Positions 30,695-40,505 of a stretch of 43,885 nucleotides of DNA are shown piece after piece. The stretch spans positions 1-43,885 of the forward strand of contig JAGCVD010000006.1 in NCBI GenBank assembly GCA_017962545.1, read 5' to 3'. Position numbers and translations under genes: made by a program. Every line of letters starts with the position of its first letter. Position 1 is the stretch's first letter. Below the pieces are notes generated by a model. That model was not told the origin of the DNA, made no database searches, and saw only the letters and a program-made list of their open reading frames with translations. This stretch comes from Bacteroidales bacterium. GTDB lineage: Bacteria; Bacteroidota; Bacteroidia; Bacteroidales; P3.

Positions 30695-31666
30695 TTATTT
30701 CTTTATATAGGAAAGGAAGTCCAAATCGATACTTAAAGAGATAAATGGCTTGAGGAGCCATGCTTTGGCAGTGACATCATCGATGCTCTCACCGTAAATA
30801 AGGGGGGTGGAGGTGTCGCGCCCTTCGGCAAGAATCTGGTATTCGGCGACGTTGAACCCCGCCGTGAGGTAGAAGAAGTCCACAAAGCGGAAGCTGGCGC
30901 CGACATAGAAGTTCTTGAAGAGGTTGCTGCCGCCGAAGCCCACGTAGAGCCCCAAGTCGTAGGCGAAGTCTTGGTCAAACTTAGGCAACTCTCCAGTCTT
31001 CAACTGGTGGGGTTTGTTGAAGTAGCTGGTCATATCCCACAGCATCACCGAGGCACCAGTGACATAGTCGAACTCAATATTGCCAGCGTTGCGGTTGGCG
31101 ATGCGTCGGGCGCCGTTGGCGTCGAGACGTATCTCCCAGGCGGGAGTGCGGTAGAAGCGCATGGCCACGCCCTGGATGGGACGTACTTTCTTCTTTCGGT
31201 TGGTGGCGGCGGCCACTTTCTCTTCGGCGGCCTTGGCGCGTTCGGCGAGATACTTGTTGGCCTCCTCTTTGCGCACGGCCTCAATCTCGGCCACACGTAC
31301 GATGCTGCGCAGCGAGTCAACCACACGGATGTAGTAGTTGCGCTCGGCCTCCAGCTTCTCCTTGTCGACGCCGTTGGCCGAGAGTATCTCGCGGTAGAAC
31401 ACCTCTTTCTCCTGCAGCGCCTTGAGGGCTGCGGTGTCGGCGATGCGTACGGTGACGGTGTCGGTACGGAGGATGTAGACGGAGTCGACGCGCAACACCG
31501 TCACTGTATCGGTACGGTAGAGGTAAACGGTATCATATACCGTGAGGGGCACTATGCCAGACTCTTCTTCCCACATCCCTACACCTACCTCGGCGACGGA
31601 GTCGATTACCTGTGCCGAGAGGCCCAGTGGCAGGAAGAGCAACAGTATGTACAGCAGTCGTTTCAT
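30695..31666 (-). CDS. Outer-membrane beta-barrel protein with periplasmic coiled coil, unknown role
   Basis: 323 residues with a signal peptide ([19 protein letters not shown]). Residues 45-75 contain repeated [30 protein letters not shown] phrases. About 78-165 is a charged helix likely to form a coiled coil ([16 protein letters not shown] ... [25 protein letters not shown]). The C-terminal half alternates strands with aromatic ends ([43 protein letters not shown]) and ends [14 protein letters not shown], as in small barrels. The long helix could span the periplasm. The start overlaps the hisS stop (ATGA). No known function. Confidence 0.7.
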   Translation of the reverse strand: MKRLLYILLLFLPLGLSAQVIDSVAEVGVGMWEEESGIVPLTVYDTVYLYRTDTVTVLRVDSVYILRTDTVTVRIADTAALKALQEKEVFYREILSANGVDKEKLEAERNYYIRVVDSLRSIVRVAEIEAVRKEEANKYLAERAKAAEEKVAAATNRKKKVRPIQGVAMRFYRTPAWEIRLDANGARRIANRNAGNIEFDYVTGASVMLWDMTSYFNKPHQLKTGELPKFDQDFAYDLGLYVGFGGSNLFKNFYVGASFRFVDFFYLTAGFNVAEYQILAEGRDTSTPLIYGESIDDVTAKAWLLKPFISLSIDLDFLSYIKK

Positions 31667-33015
31667 TGGAGTTTGGCAATCATTTCATCGATGGCGAGTG
31701 TCTGCTGGCTGCCGTCAGCCATGTTCTTGAGGGTCACGGTGCCGTCTCTCATCTCGCTCTCGCCGACAAAAGCCACGAAAGGCACCGCTTTGCGGTTGGC
31801 GTAGTCCATCTGCTTCTTCATCTTGGCGGCATCGGGGTATATGAGTGCCGAGATGCCCGCGGAGCGGAGGCGTGCGACGATGCCTATGCAGGCGGTCTGC
31901 TCGGCAGGGCCGAAGTTGATGAACATCACGCGGGCGGCTTGCTCCAGCCCTTCGGGGAAGGCGTTGAGCTCGGTGAGCACATCGTAGATGCGGTCGGCGC
32001 CGAAACTGATGCCCACGCCGCTGACGTCGGGCATGCCGAAGATGCCTGTCAGGTTGTCGTAACGGCCACCGCCGCAGATGCTGCCCATCTGCACGTCGTT
32101 GGCTTTGACTTCGAAGATGGCACCAGTATAGTAGTTCAAGCCGCGTGCCAGTGTAAGGTCCAGCTCCACAGTGCAGTGCGGTTTCGCCGCACTGATAAGG
32201 TCGAACAACTCTTTCAACTCTTCGGCGCCTTTGCGGCCCACTTCCACATTGGCGAACATGGCTTCCAAAGAGGCTATCTTCTCGGCGGCCGAGCCACCGA
32301 GAGCAAACACTGGGTCAAGGGCTTGTATCTGGTTGGCTGTGAGTCCGCGCTCGGCAAGCTCGGCGCGCACGTTGTCGAGACCTATCTTGTCAAGCTTGTC
32401 GATGGCGACGGTGATATCTACCAGCTTGTCGGGTGCGCCAATCATTTCGGCGATGCCCGCCAGCACCTTGCGGTTGTTGATTTTTACAGTGACGTTGATG
32501 CCCAAACGCAGGAACACGGTGTCGATCATCTGCACCAACTCCAGTTCGTTGAGCAGCGAGGTGCTGCCAATCATGTCGGCGTCGCACTGGTAGAACTCAC
32601 GGTAACGGCCTTTCTGCGGACGGTCGGCACGCCATACAGGCTGCAACTGGTAGCGGCGGAAAGGGAAGACCACTTGGTCGCGGTGTTGCACCACGAAGCG
32701 TGCGAAAGGGACGGTGAGGTCGTAGCGCAGGCCGCGCTCGCAAATCTGCGGCGCCACTTTGTGGTAGTCTTGTGAGAAGTCCACGCCTTCCATGAAGTCG
32801 CCACTGTTCAGCACTTTGAAGAGCAGTTTGTCGCCCTCTTCGCCGTACTTGCCCATGAGCGTCGACAGGTTCTCCAGCGACGGAGTTTCGATGGGCTCGA
32901 AAGCGAAAGCGCGGAACACCGAGCGGATGGTGTCGAAAATATAGTTGCGTCGCGCCATCTCCATAGGAAGGAAATCACGCGTACCTTTTGGTATTGAGCA
33001 CTTAACGTTAGCCAT
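31663..33015 (-). CDS. hisS: Histidyl-tRNA synthetase
   Basis: 450 residues. The class II core starts [16 protein letters not shown] (motif 1 region) with [23 protein letters not shown] and [32 protein letters not shown] form motif 2. The histidine-specific [14 protein letters not shown] and CGGGRYDNL follow, with motif 3 at [11 protein letters not shown]. The C-terminal anticodon-binding domain (about 350-450) ends [11 protein letters not shown]. The start ATG at 33015 is preceded by a -7 box at 33036-33043. It is the first gene of the unit hisS, outer-membrane protein, glnN. Confidence 0.96.
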   Translation of the reverse strand: MANVKCSIPKGTRDFLPMEMARRNYIFDTIRSVFRAFAFEPIETPSLENLSTLMGKYGEEGDKLLFKVLNSGDFMEGVDFSQDYHKVAPQICERGLRYDLTVPFARFVVQHRDQVVFPFRRYQLQPVWRADRPQKGRYREFYQCDADMIGSTSLLNELELVQMIDTVFLRLGINVTVKINNRKVLAGIAEMIGAPDKLVDITVAIDKLDKIGLDNVRAELAERGLTANQIQALDPVFALGGSAAEKIASLEAMFANVEVGRKGAEELKELFDLISAAKPHCTVELDLTLARGLNYYTGAIFEVKANDVQMGSICGGGRYDNLTGIFGMPDVSGVGISFGADRIYDVLTELNAFPEGLEQAARVMFINFGPAEQTACIGIVARLRSAGISALIYPDAAKMKKQMDYANRKAVPFVAFVGESEMRDGTVTLKNMADGSQQTLAIDEMIAKLQ

Positions 33016-33035
33016 AGTATATATTATTCAATGTG

Positions 33036-33043
33036 CAAAGATA
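33036..33043 (-). promoter_or_regulatory. -7 box of the hisS promoter
   Basis: TATCTTTG on minus, about 20 bases before the ATG; the -33 element is not clear (TTGG about 20 bases upstream). Confidence 0.6.
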
Positions 33044-33162
33044 CATCTTTTTCCAAAACTGGCCAACTTTATCAGTATTAATTTACGACAAAAGAAACGA
33101 CGAAAACCCTATCAGTTCCACCACAGGTGGAAACAATGTGGCGGCATGTCGGTTTTTTTTCG

Positions 33163-33170
33163 TATTTTTG
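33163..33170 (+). promoter_or_regulatory. -7 box of the C25 peptidase promoter
   Basis: TATTTTTG matches TAnnTTTG. The predicted start is near 33174-33177, so translation cannot begin at the in-frame codons further upstream. ATG codons at 33180 and 33192 remain. Confidence 0.65.
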
Positions 33171-33191
33171 CCGCCGATAATGGTTGCCGTT

Positions 33192-36100
33192 ATGGGTCGT
33201 CTCAGGTGTTACATATCGCTGATGCTGTGCCTGTTGTTTTCTTCTTTCGCTATGGCGCAGGAGGCGGGGAATGCGTCGCTGGAGCTTACGGAAAGTTCCG
33301 ACAGCACCTTTCAGGTGACATTCCATATGGGCAATATAACCCTCGTGCCAGCCGCCGATGGATTTGTAGGCTTGGCTGCTGAGGGAATGGTGAATCTTGC
33401 GTCACACGAAGGATTTCCGTCATTGCCGCAGGCCAGCCGTCTTATAGCATTGCCGCGCGGCGCTGAGTTGCGACTGGAGCGGTGGCAGGAAGGCGACGCC
33501 GAAGTGTTGGCGTTGTCGGAAGGCAATGTGTTGTCGCCTTGGCAAGGAGCTTCGGTAAAGGATGCCGACCCTATGGCGGTGGAACCCGACAAGGAGGCCT
33601 ATGCCTGCGATACTTTCGTGCATAGTGGCGCCCCTATTGTGGTGGAGAACCTTGGTGTGATGGGCGACCGTCAGATATTCCGTATCACGGTGCATCCTGT
33701 GGTTTACAACCCTGTTGGCGGCAAGGTGATGCTATGCAAGTCCCTGTCGGCGACATTGTCCACGAATCATTTGTCCTCTATCCTTGATGCCCAGCCCTCG
33801 CGACGTTACCTTATTGTGTCGCGTCCTCAGTTTCGCGAGGGTTTGCAGCCCTTTGTGCGTTGGAAACGACAAGAAGGCTATGAGGTGACGGAGCTGTATG
33901 CCGACACGCATCTGCGCGACAGCGTCAAGGCGTTGGTGAGTTCGGAGTTCGGAATTCAGAGTTCGGAGTTATGGCCGCGTTATGTGCTGCTGGTGGGCGA
34001 CGTGTCGCAGTTGCAGGCTTTTCTTGGTACCACGCATCCCTCTGGGTTGGGCAACCATGTCACCGACCTCTACTATGTTGAGCACACGGGCGACTATCTG
34101 CCTGACGCGCTGCTGGGCCGCTGGCCGGTGAACGACACCGCCGAGTTGCGCGCTGTTGTCGAGAAGACGCTGGCTTACGAGCAAGGCCTGGGTCTTGACA
34201 CAGCCCGTCTGCGGCGCGTGCTGCTGGTGGCTGGTGCCGAGAGTCAGGAGCCGGCACCCGTGACCACTAACGGGCAGGTGAACTATGTGAGCCGTGAAGT
34301 CAAGTTGGCGCACCCTGCCATCGATACCCTCTGTTACTACAATCCGGCTTCCAGTGGCCAACGTGCCGCCATACTGAACGACATTCGGCAAGGTGCTGCA
34401 TGGCTTAACTATACAGCTCATTGTTCCACAGCAGGCTGGACCAACCCCTCGGTCACTTTCTCCAGTATCGACACCATAGACAATCCACAGCCGTTGCTGT
34501 ATATCAACAACTGTTGCTTGAGCAATGCCTTCGACGGCACCTGTTTCGGAGAACAGCTGCTGCGCAAGGCCGGTGGTGGCGCCATCGGCGTTATCGGAGC
34601 CACCAACTCGACCCTGTGGAACGAAGACTATTATTGGTCGGTGGGACCCAAGTATCCTTTCAGCCTGGAGCCCGTCTATGAGGCAAGTCGTCAGGGCGCT
34701 TTCGACAGATGGGTGGGACGTGGCGACGACGTGCAGACGCTGGGGGCCTTGCTGGCAGCGGGTAATTTGGCGGTGACAGCTTTCGGCTCGCCGTATGACA
34801 AGTTCTACTGGGAAATCTACTGTCTGCTGGGCGACCCCAGTCTGATGCCATGGACGGGTGCGCCGCAGGCTATTGAGCTGCATGCCACCCACGGCATCCA
34901 TGACGGCGATGGCACGCTGTACCTTGGCGGCACTGCCGGTGCCACCGTCACAGCCATGCAGCACGACACGATTATCGGTGTCGGTAACATCAATGCCAAC
35001 GGTTTGTTGGCTCTCGGTTTGACACGCTGCCTGGATACCACGCCGCTCGTCGTCACTGCCACAGGCTACGGCTTTAGGCCGCGTGTCGACACACTGACGG
35101 TTGAGACCGTGTCGGGTATCGGCGTGGCGCTGCGTGAGGTGGCGGTCACAGACAGCCTGCTGACCTGCCGTGTGGAGAATGTGGGCACGGTGCCGCTCTG
35201 TGGGCTGCGGGTGGTGCTCAGTCAACTGGAGGTTGACAGTACGGTCGACGCCCTTTTGACGGAACAGCAAGCGGTGGTCGACACCCTGCTGCCGCACCAG
35301 AGCAGCAATGTCTCGCTGCCCGTGCAGGTGGAGGCCATCGGGCAATATCCCTATTGGCAGGCTGAATTGTATGCCTGGGACAGCACCGAAGGAATGCTCT
35401 GCAGCCTTATGTTGCGGCAGTCGATGGAAGTCGCCTATCCTACGGCAACATTCCGTTTGCTGGAACTTTCGGGTAGTGAAGCCCACAGGCTGCTGCCACG
35501 TCACGAATACACCCTTGAGACTACGGTAGAAGGCACTGCCGATGTCGTCGATATGGCCATTACCGCCCTTCCCACGGGCGACACGCTGCACTCTCCGTTC
35601 TCCACCCCCGACACATTGACGCATCTGCATCTTGAGGCATCGTTGTGGCTGGGCAACCATAGAAAGGACTACAATTACTGGCTGGTGGGTGGCGAACGGC
35701 AGGACAGCTTCGAAGAAGGTCTCGCCAACTATCCTTGGCAGGGTGGGGGAACCCTGCCCTGGCAGCTGGACAGCATTATGCCTCGCAGTGGCCGCTACAG
35801 TGTGCGCAGTGGCGTCATAGGCCACCGGCAGACATCGGACCTCGTACTCGAGGTGTTTCTGCCGCAGGCGGACACCCTCAGCTACTGGGCACGTGTCTCG
35901 AGTGAGGAGCGTTACGACAAACTGCTCTTTTCGGTCGATGGTGTAAATCGTGGCAATGCGCGATGGGGCGAGAGCGACTGGAAACGCTACACGACGGTGA
36001 TTGATGCCGGGCGACACATACTGCGTTGGCGCTATGTGAAGGATGAAAGCGGTTCGGAAGGCTGCGATTGTGCCTGGATAGACGATGTGAGCCTGCCATT

Positions 36101-36395
36101 GGCGCTGTGGGATTCGGCGTATGGCTGGTTCGGTGACATACGCACGCTGGGTCTTCATGATGTAAATCAGGAACCGTCAGAAATACACCTCTTCCCCAAT
36201 CCGGCCAACGTCAGGGTCTATATCGACAACCTCCCTGCCGACGGTTTGGCGCAGTTGTTCGACATGCAGGGACGGCTGTTGCTCACTACTTCCAACTCCA
36301 GCCTATCAGTACAGGATTATCCCGATGGCGTCTATCTGTTGCAAGTGATTTCTGCAGGTGGACGTCACCATAGTAAACTCATCATTAGTCATTAA
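33192..36395 (+). CDS. Gingipain-family (C25) cysteine peptidase with T9SS type A sorting domain
   Basis: 1067 residues from the ATG at 33192, chosen because MGRLRCYISLMLCLLFSSFAMAQ is a clean signal peptide; the ATG at 33180 is also possible. A propeptide-like region (about 25-210) precedes RRYLIVSRPQFREGLQPFVRWKRQEGYEV, RYVLLVGDVSQL and the calcium/active-site strand DLYYVEHTGDYLPDALLGRWPV. The catalytic His410 is in YTAHCSTAGW and Cys441/Cys442 in NNCCLSNAF; the spacing of about 32 residues is as in gingipains. Beta domains follow, including a MAM-like FEEGLANYPW...CAWIDDVSLP region, and the C-terminal HLFPNPANVRVYIDNLP...DYPDGVYLLQV type A sorting domain. It is exported and probably held at the cell surface, where it degrades host or dietary proteins. 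It contains a heptad array at 33941-33968. Confidence 0.93.
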   Translation: MGRLRCYISLMLCLLFSSFAMAQEAGNASLELTESSDSTFQVTFHMGNITLVPAADGFVGLAAEGMVNLASHEGFPSLPQASRLIALPRGAELRLERWQEGDAEVLALSEGNVLSPWQGASVKDADPMAVEPDKEAYACDTFVHSGAPIVVENLGVMGDRQIFRITVHPVVYNPVGGKVMLCKSLSATLSTNHLSSILDAQPSRRYLIVSRPQFREGLQPFVRWKRQEGYEVTELYADTHLRDSVKALVSSEFGIQSSELWPRYVLLVGDVSQLQAFLGTTHPSGLGNHVTDLYYVEHTGDYLPDALLGRWPVNDTAELRAVVEKTLAYEQGLGLDTARLRRVLLVAGAESQEPAPVTTNGQVNYVSREVKLAHPAIDTLCYYNPASSGQRAAILNDIRQGAAWLNYTAHCSTAGWTNPSVTFSSIDTIDNPQPLLYINNCCLSNAFDGTCFGEQLLRKAGGGAIGVIGATNSTLWNEDYYWSVGPKYPFSLEPVYEASRQGAFDRWVGRGDDVQTLGALLAAGNLAVTAFGSPYDKFYWEIYCLLGDPSLMPWTGAPQAIELHATHGIHDGDGTLYLGGTAGATVTAMQHDTIIGVGNINANGLLALGLTRCLDTTPLVVTATGYGFRPRVDTLTVETVSGIGVALREVAVTDSLLTCRVENVGTVPLCGLRVVLSQLEVDSTVDALLTEQQAVVDTLLPHQSSNVSLPVQVEAIGQYPYWQAELYAWDSTEGMLCSLMLRQSMEVAYPTATFRLLELSGSEAHRLLPRHEYTLETTVEGTADVVDMAITALPTGDTLHSPFSTPDTLTHLHLEASLWLGNHRKDYNYWLVGGERQDSFEEGLANYPWQGGGTLPWQLDSIMPRSGRYSVRSGVIGHRQTSDLVLEVFLPQADTLSYWARVSSEERYDKLLFSVDGVNRGNARWGESDWKRYTTVIDAGRHILRWRYVKDESGSEGCDCAWIDDVSLPLALWDSAYGWFGDIRTLGLHDVNQEPSEIHLFPNPANVRVYIDNLPADGLAQLFDMQGRLLLTTSNSSLSVQDYPDGVYLLQVISAGGRHHSKLIISH
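33941..33968 (+). repeat. Degenerate heptad array (TTCGGAG type) inside the C25 peptidase gene
   Basis: Four 7-base units: TTCGGAG, TTCGGAA, TTCAGAG, TTCGGAG. Read in frame as SSEFGIQSSEL, just before the conserved strand RYVLLVGD. Confidence 0.85.
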
Positions 36396-36399
36396 AGAT

Positions 36400-37200
36400 A
36401 TGTTCACTCCAGATATCCAGAATTCTTGTAACGACAATCCATTCGGTATGTGGGGCGACTCTTGCCAGTATTACTTCCAGACCGACAGCCTAGAGGTGCA
36501 TGACACCATCCTGCGTCCGTCGCTGTTCAACGGGCATGGGTTGGTACCGCAGCACGATGCCTTGCTACTCCGTGCCGACAGTGGGGCGCCGGTATGGCTT
36601 TTTGTCCTGCTTTTGGCGTTGGTGGCGTTGCTGACACTCTATTATCGTACGAGTAAGTTGCGCTTCAAGAGCTTGATGCCGCTGCTCGTCGACAGCAGGG
36701 CCATGGATCGCACATTACGCAGTAATAACCTGAACGGCAGGATGCGTTTCGTGCCAATGGGATTGTTGATGCTGGCCTGTGTGCTGTTGCCTGTGCACCA
36801 GATGGCGTTGGAGAAAACAGGACTGGGAGGTTACCTGCTCCTGCTAGCCGCTGTGACGGCGTTCTATTTGTTGCGCAACGGGTTGATGCGTCTGCTGGCT
36901 ATAATCTTCGATAACAATTCCGCTGTGGATACCTATATCACCAGCAACTACCTGTATCACTTGGCTCTTGCCACGTTGGCATTGCCGCTGCTGTTCCTTT
37001 TCTTCTACCTGCCTTTTGGAAGAGAAACGATGCTCTATCTGTTGGCCGGTCTTGTGTTGTTAGAATTTATCATGCGGCTGTTTAGAGGGTTGAAACTTTT
37101 TTTAACACAATCTTCTGGCTCGTATGTCTATCTTTTTTACTATCTTTGCATCGTCGAAGTGGTACCCATTTTGATCCTTGTAAAGTGGTTTATTGAATAA
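36400..37200 (+). CDS. DUF4271 membrane protein
   Basis: 266 residues from the ATG at 36400, four bases after the peptidase stop. A cytosolic or periplasmic N-terminal part (1-65) is followed by about seven hydrophobic helices (VWLFVLLLALVALLTLYY; GLLMLACVLLPVHQMAL; YLLLLAAVTAFYLL; and others to VVPILILVKWFIE). The FDNNSAVDTYITSNYLYHLALATLALPLLF segment fits the DUF4271 family of Bacteroidota. It usually lies next to hemD, as here. The function is unknown; the fixed neighbourhood suggests a membrane role tied to heme synthesis. Confidence 0.8.
   Translation: MFTPDIQNSCNDNPFGMWGDSCQYYFQTDSLEVHDTILRPSLFNGHGLVPQHDALLLRADSGAPVWLFVLLLALVALLTLYYRTSKLRFKSLMPLLVDSRAMDRTLRSNNLNGRMRFVPMGLLMLACVLLPVHQMALEKTGLGGYLLLLAAVTAFYLLRNGLMRLLAIIFDNNSAVDTYITSNYLYHLALATLALPLLFLFFYLPFGRETMLYLLAGLVLLEFIMRLFRGLKLFLTQSSGSYVYLFYYLCIVEVVPILILVKWFIE
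37141..37148 (+). promoter_or_regulatory. Possible internal -7 box before hemD
   Basis: TATCTTTG lies in the end of the DUF4271 gene, 86 bases before the hemD ATG; no -33 TTTG is seen at the right spacing. Confidence 0.35.
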
Positions 37201-37233
37201 TAGTCAGACAGTTGCGATAACATACAGTTGAGT

Positions 37234-38325
37234 ATGAAAATCAAAAAAATCCTCGTTTCCCAGCCAGCTCCGGCTGATTTGGAGAAATCCCCCTACCGAA
37301 ATTTGATTCAAAAACATGGCATAGACATCACTTTCTATAAATTTTTTGAAGTGGTGGGCATCAGTGCCAGTGATTTCCGTAGAACACGTATCCATATCGG
37401 TGAATACACAGCCATTATCTTTAACAGCAAACAGTCGATAGACCATTTCTTCCGTATGCTGAAAGAACTTAGGGAGACTGTGGGTGAGGATATGAAATAT
37501 TTTTGCGCTACGGAGTCGATAGCTCTCTACTTGCAGAACTACATCCAGTACCGTAAACGTAAAGTGTTTTTCGGCGCTCAGTATTTCTCTGACTTGGTGG
37601 AGATTATCGGTAAGCATCGTGACGAGAAGTTTCTCTTCCCTTGTTCCGACGAGAAACAGACCGAGTACACCAAGACCCTTGACCGTGCCAAGATAAAGTA
37701 CACCAAGGCGCCGATGTATACCTCGAAAGCCCGCGACCTGTCGCGCTTCAACCTCAACGACTACGATGCCATCTGCCTCTTCTCGCCCGTCGGTGTGCGC
37801 AGTCTGGTCAAGAACTTCCCCGACATCAAGGATCGCAACATCATTATCGCCGCATTCGGCTCGTCAACCCATGCGGCGCTGAAAGAGAATGGCATCAAGC
37901 TCACCATCGCGGCACCCACACAAGTGGCCCCGTCGATGGCTATGGCTCTGGAGAACCATATCCTCGGCAAGCAGCAGGGCAGTGTCATCTCGCTAAAAGG
38001 TGAGTCCAAGCGCTCCAAGAGTTCTGGTTCGGCAGGGATGCCTACCAAGCGTGCCAAGCCTGTGATTGCCAACAAGGAGATTTACAAGCAGCGCATGGAG
38101 GAGAAGAAAGCGCAGGCCGCCGCCCGTCGTGCCGCCCGTGCCGCCGAACGCGCCAGACTTGAGCAGGAGGCCGCCGCCAAGCAAGAGGCTGCCGAGAAAG
38201 CCGCCAAGAAGGAGGCCCTGAAGAAGGCTCCCGTCAAAAAGGAGCCTGCCAAAGTCAAAACGACTAAGAAAGCCCCTGTCAAGAAGGTCGCTGCCAAAGC
38301 CACCAAAACCAAAGAGGTAAAGTGA
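37234..38325 (+). CDS. hemD: Uroporphyrinogen-III synthase with a long lysine/alanine-rich C-terminal tail
   Basis: 363 residues from the ATG at 37234 (an in-frame TTG lies 6 bases upstream). Residues 1-250 are the HemD fold of Bacteroidota: ILVSQPAPADLEKSPY, FKFFEVVG-like segment, IIFNSKQSIDHFF, YFCATESIALYLQNYIQYRKRKVFFG, DAICLFSPVGVRSLVKNFP and IIIAAFGSSTHAALKENGIKL. It closes hydroxymethylbilane to uroporphyrinogen III. From about residue 255 to 363 the protein is almost only Lys, Ala, Glu, Arg, Pro and Thr: a helical stretch (KQRMEEKKAQAAARRAARAA) and then KKAPVKK-type repeats like histone H1 or AlgP tails. Normal HemD ends near 250. The tail could bind nucleic acid or membrane. The stop overlaps the GTG of rnpA. 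Confidence 0.85.
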   Translation: MKIKKILVSQPAPADLEKSPYRNLIQKHGIDITFYKFFEVVGISASDFRRTRIHIGEYTAIIFNSKQSIDHFFRMLKELRETVGEDMKYFCATESIALYLQNYIQYRKRKVFFGAQYFSDLVEIIGKHRDEKFLFPCSDEKQTEYTKTLDRAKIKYTKAPMYTSKARDLSRFNLNDYDAICLFSPVGVRSLVKNFPDIKDRNIIIAAFGSSTHAALKENGIKLTIAAPTQVAPSMAMALENHILGKQQGSVISLKGESKRSKSSGSAGMPTKRAKPVIANKEIYKQRMEEKKAQAAARRAARAAERARLEQEAAAKQEAAEKAAKKEALKKAPVKKEPAKVKTTKKAPVKKVAAKATKTKEVK

Positions 38326-38738
38326 ACCAAGGTTTCCCCAAAGCGGAGCATCTATGCAGCCGCAGGCTGATGGAGAGACTCCATGCCGAGGGGCATCGTC
38401 TGATGGTGTTCCCCTACAAGGTGCAGTGGGTGGAAGAACCCACGCTGAAAGTGCCTTGTCAGGTATTGATAGTGGCGCCCAAACGCAAATTGCGCCACGC
38501 CGTCGACCGCAACAGAATCAAACGGCTTACCCGCGAATGTTACCGCCTTCATAAGGATATCCTGTATCAGGCTCTGCAGGAGAACGGCAAGCATATACTT
38601 CTCTCGCTGAGTTATGTGCATGACGAACTGATGACCTATAGTCAACTTTACCATAAGTTCGACAAGTTGATGGATATAATGGCTAAAGAGTTGTCGCATG
38701 AAGAAACTGTTCAAAGCACTGAAAGGGCTGCTGAGTAA
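38322..38738 (+). CDS. rnpA: Ribonuclease P protein component
   Basis: 138 residues from a GTG that overlaps the hemD stop. The family signature [13 protein letters not shown] lies near 66-78, with the N-terminal [18 protein letters not shown] and the [15 protein letters not shown] strand before it. It binds the RNase P RNA and helps to process the 5' ends of tRNAs. It is followed by yidD, which starts 41 bases before its end, as is usual for this pair. Confidence 0.92.
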   Translation: MNQGFPKAEHLCSRRLMERLHAEGHRLMVFPYKVQWVEEPTLKVPCQVLIVAPKRKLRHAVDRNRIKRLTRECYRLHKDILYQALQENGKHILLSLSYVHDELMTYSQLYHKFDKLMDIMAKELSHEETVQSTERAAE

Positions 38739-38940
38739 GCTTATGCTGGCGCTGATAGCCTTCTACCGCACCTGTATCTCACCCTTGCTGCCTCCCACCT
38801 GTCGTTATACGCCCACGTGTTCGCAGTATGCCCAGGAGGCTATCCGCAAGTACGGCCCTTTCAAAGGAGGCTGGCTCGCCCTCCGGCGTATTCTCCGCTG
38901 CCACCCTTTCGGCGGCTCCGGCTACGACCCCGTACCTTGA
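38698..38940 (+). CDS. yidD: Membrane protein insertion efficiency factor YidD
   Basis: 80 residues with the full family pattern: an amphipathic N-terminus ([42 protein letters not shown]) with conserved Cys residues, [30 protein letters not shown] at the end. It helps YidC insert membrane proteins. It overlaps the rnpA gene by 41 bases and is followed by a separate promoter for pepD. Confidence 0.94.
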   Translation: MKKLFKALKGLLSKLMLALIAFYRTCISPLLPPTCRYTPTCSQYAQEAIRKYGPFKGGWLALRRILRCHPFGGSGYDPVP

Positions 38941-38957
38941 CCTCTGGAAAATAATAT

Positions 38958-38988
38958 TTTGCCATTTCGTTTTTATTGTGTATCTTTG
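38958..38988 (+). promoter_or_regulatory. Bacteroides-type promoter of pepD
   Basis: TTTG (38958-38961), 19 bases, TATCTTTG (38981-38988): a perfect consensus. The start is predicted near 38993, about 26 bases before the ATG at 39019. Confidence 0.85.
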
Positions 38989-39018
38989 CAGTCGGAAATC
39001 AATCAAATACACAATACG

Positions 39019-40485
39019 ATGAAAGATATTCTTAAAGACCTCCGTCCGGCCCGTGTGTGGCACTGGTTCGGTGAAATCATGCAGATTCCGCGCCCCTCGA
39101 AGCATGAGGAACGTATCTCGGCCTATCTTGTGAAGTGGGGTAAAGACCATGGCCTTGAGACCAAGAGTGACAAGTTGGGCAATGTGCTCATCCGCAAGCC
39201 TGCCACCAAGGGCTATGAGAAAAGCCCCATGGTTTGTCTGCAGGCTCACATGGACATGGTCTGCGAGAAGAACAGCAATAAGAAGTTCGATTTCATGAAG
39301 GACGCCATTCAGCCCGTGCTTGATGGCGAATGGCTCACCGCCGACGGTACCACGCTGGGCGCCGACGACGGCATAGGTGTGGCCACCATACTCGCTATCT
39401 TGGAAGACAAGAAGATACAGCATCCTGCCCTCGAGGCGCTCATCACCGTCGACGAGGAGACGGGCCTTACAGGTGCCAACGGCCTCAGTAAGACCTGGCT
39501 CAAGAGCGAGATACTCCTTAATTTCGATGACGAGGACGAGGGTGAGTATTGCATCGGCTGTGCCGGCGGCATCGACACCACTGTGGAGATGGACTATAAG
39601 CTCGTGCCTGCCGTCAAAGGCCACAAGGCTTTCCGTCTGCACGTCAGCGGCCTGAAGGGCGGCCATAGCGGCGACGACATCAACCGTGGCCGCGGGTGTG
39701 CCAACAAGCTCATCAACCGTATCCTCTGGGAGGGCACCAACAAGCACTCCATGCGTATGGCTACTATCGACGGCGGCAACCTGCGCAATGCCATAGCCCG
39801 TGAGGCTGAGGCTGTTGTCACAGTTCCCGAAGACAAGGTGCGCGCCTTTAAGGCCATGGTCACCAAGATGAGCAAGGCCATGATATTTGAGTTCCGCAGC
39901 ACCGAGCCCGACCTCGTGTTCGAGTTGCGCGATGTCGACATGCCCAAGAAGGTTATCGACAAGGAGACTCAGGAGAAGCTCGTCAACGTGCTCTATGCCT
40001 GTGCCCACGGTGTGCTGGCTATGAGCCGCGAGATAGAGAATTTTGTGGAGACCAGCACCAACCTCGCCAGCATCAAGATGGCTCCAGGCAAAGCGGGTGG
40101 AGTGATACATATCGCCACCAGTCAGCGCAGCAGCGTGGAGAGCGCCAAGATGGCTGCCGCTGCCAAGATTGAGAGCACCTTCCGGCTCGCCGGCTGCCGT
40201 GTCAAGCACAGTGACGGCTATCCGGGCTGGACGCCCAACCCCGACAGTCGTGTGCTGAAGGTCGGCGTGGCGGTCTATAAGAAGATGTATGGCAAGGAGC
40301 CTGTCGTCCGCGCCATACACGCTGGTCTCGAATGTGGCCTCATCGGTGAAAAATATCCCAACATGGATATGATCAGTTACGGTCCCACCCTCCGTGGAGT
40401 GCACAGCCCCGACGAGCGCATCGAAATCAAGACCGTCGAGATGTTCTGGAATCAGACCCTCGAAATACTGAAGAAGCTGAAATAA
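39019..40485 (+). CDS. pepD: Aminoacyl-histidine dipeptidase (M20 family)
   Basis: 488 residues from the ATG at 39019 (an earlier in-frame start precedes the promoter). The metal-binding motifs of M20 peptidases are readable: LQAHMDMVCEK (His and Asp), TLGADDGIGVATILAILED (bridging Asp), TVDEETGLTGA (catalytic Glu-Glu), GCAGGIDT, the lid domain GLKGGHSGDDINRGRG, and late IHAGLECGLIGEKYP with PTLRGVHSPDERIEI (His). It hydrolyses Xaa-His and other dipeptides in the cytoplasm, completing peptide use started by the exported S9 and C25 peptidases. Confidence 0.95.
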   Translation: MKDILKDLRPARVWHWFGEIMQIPRPSKHEERISAYLVKWGKDHGLETKSDKLGNVLIRKPATKGYEKSPMVCLQAHMDMVCEKNSNKKFDFMKDAIQPVLDGEWLTADGTTLGADDGIGVATILAILEDKKIQHPALEALITVDEETGLTGANGLSKTWLKSEILLNFDDEDEGEYCIGCAGGIDTTVEMDYKLVPAVKGHKAFRLHVSGLKGGHSGDDINRGRGCANKLINRILWEGTNKHSMRMATIDGGNLRNAIAREAEAVVTVPEDKVRAFKAMVTKMSKAMIFEFRSTEPDLVFELRDVDMPKKVIDKETQEKLVNVLYACAHGVLAMSREIENFVETSTNLASIKMAPGKAGGVIHIATSQRSSVESAKMAAAAKIESTFRLAGCRVKHSDGYPGWTPNPDSRVLKVGVAVYKKMYGKEPVVRAIHAGLECGLIGEKYPNMDMISYGPTLRGVHSPDERIEIKTVEMFWNQTLEILKKLK

Positions 40486-40505
40486 AAAGCCCTTGCGCTG
40501 TTCGT

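Noticed and set aside
33969-36158. 729-codon open frame on the minus strand opposite the C25 peptidase
   Set aside because: It is an antisense shadow with low-information composition; the peptidase has signal peptide, catalytic and sorting motifs.
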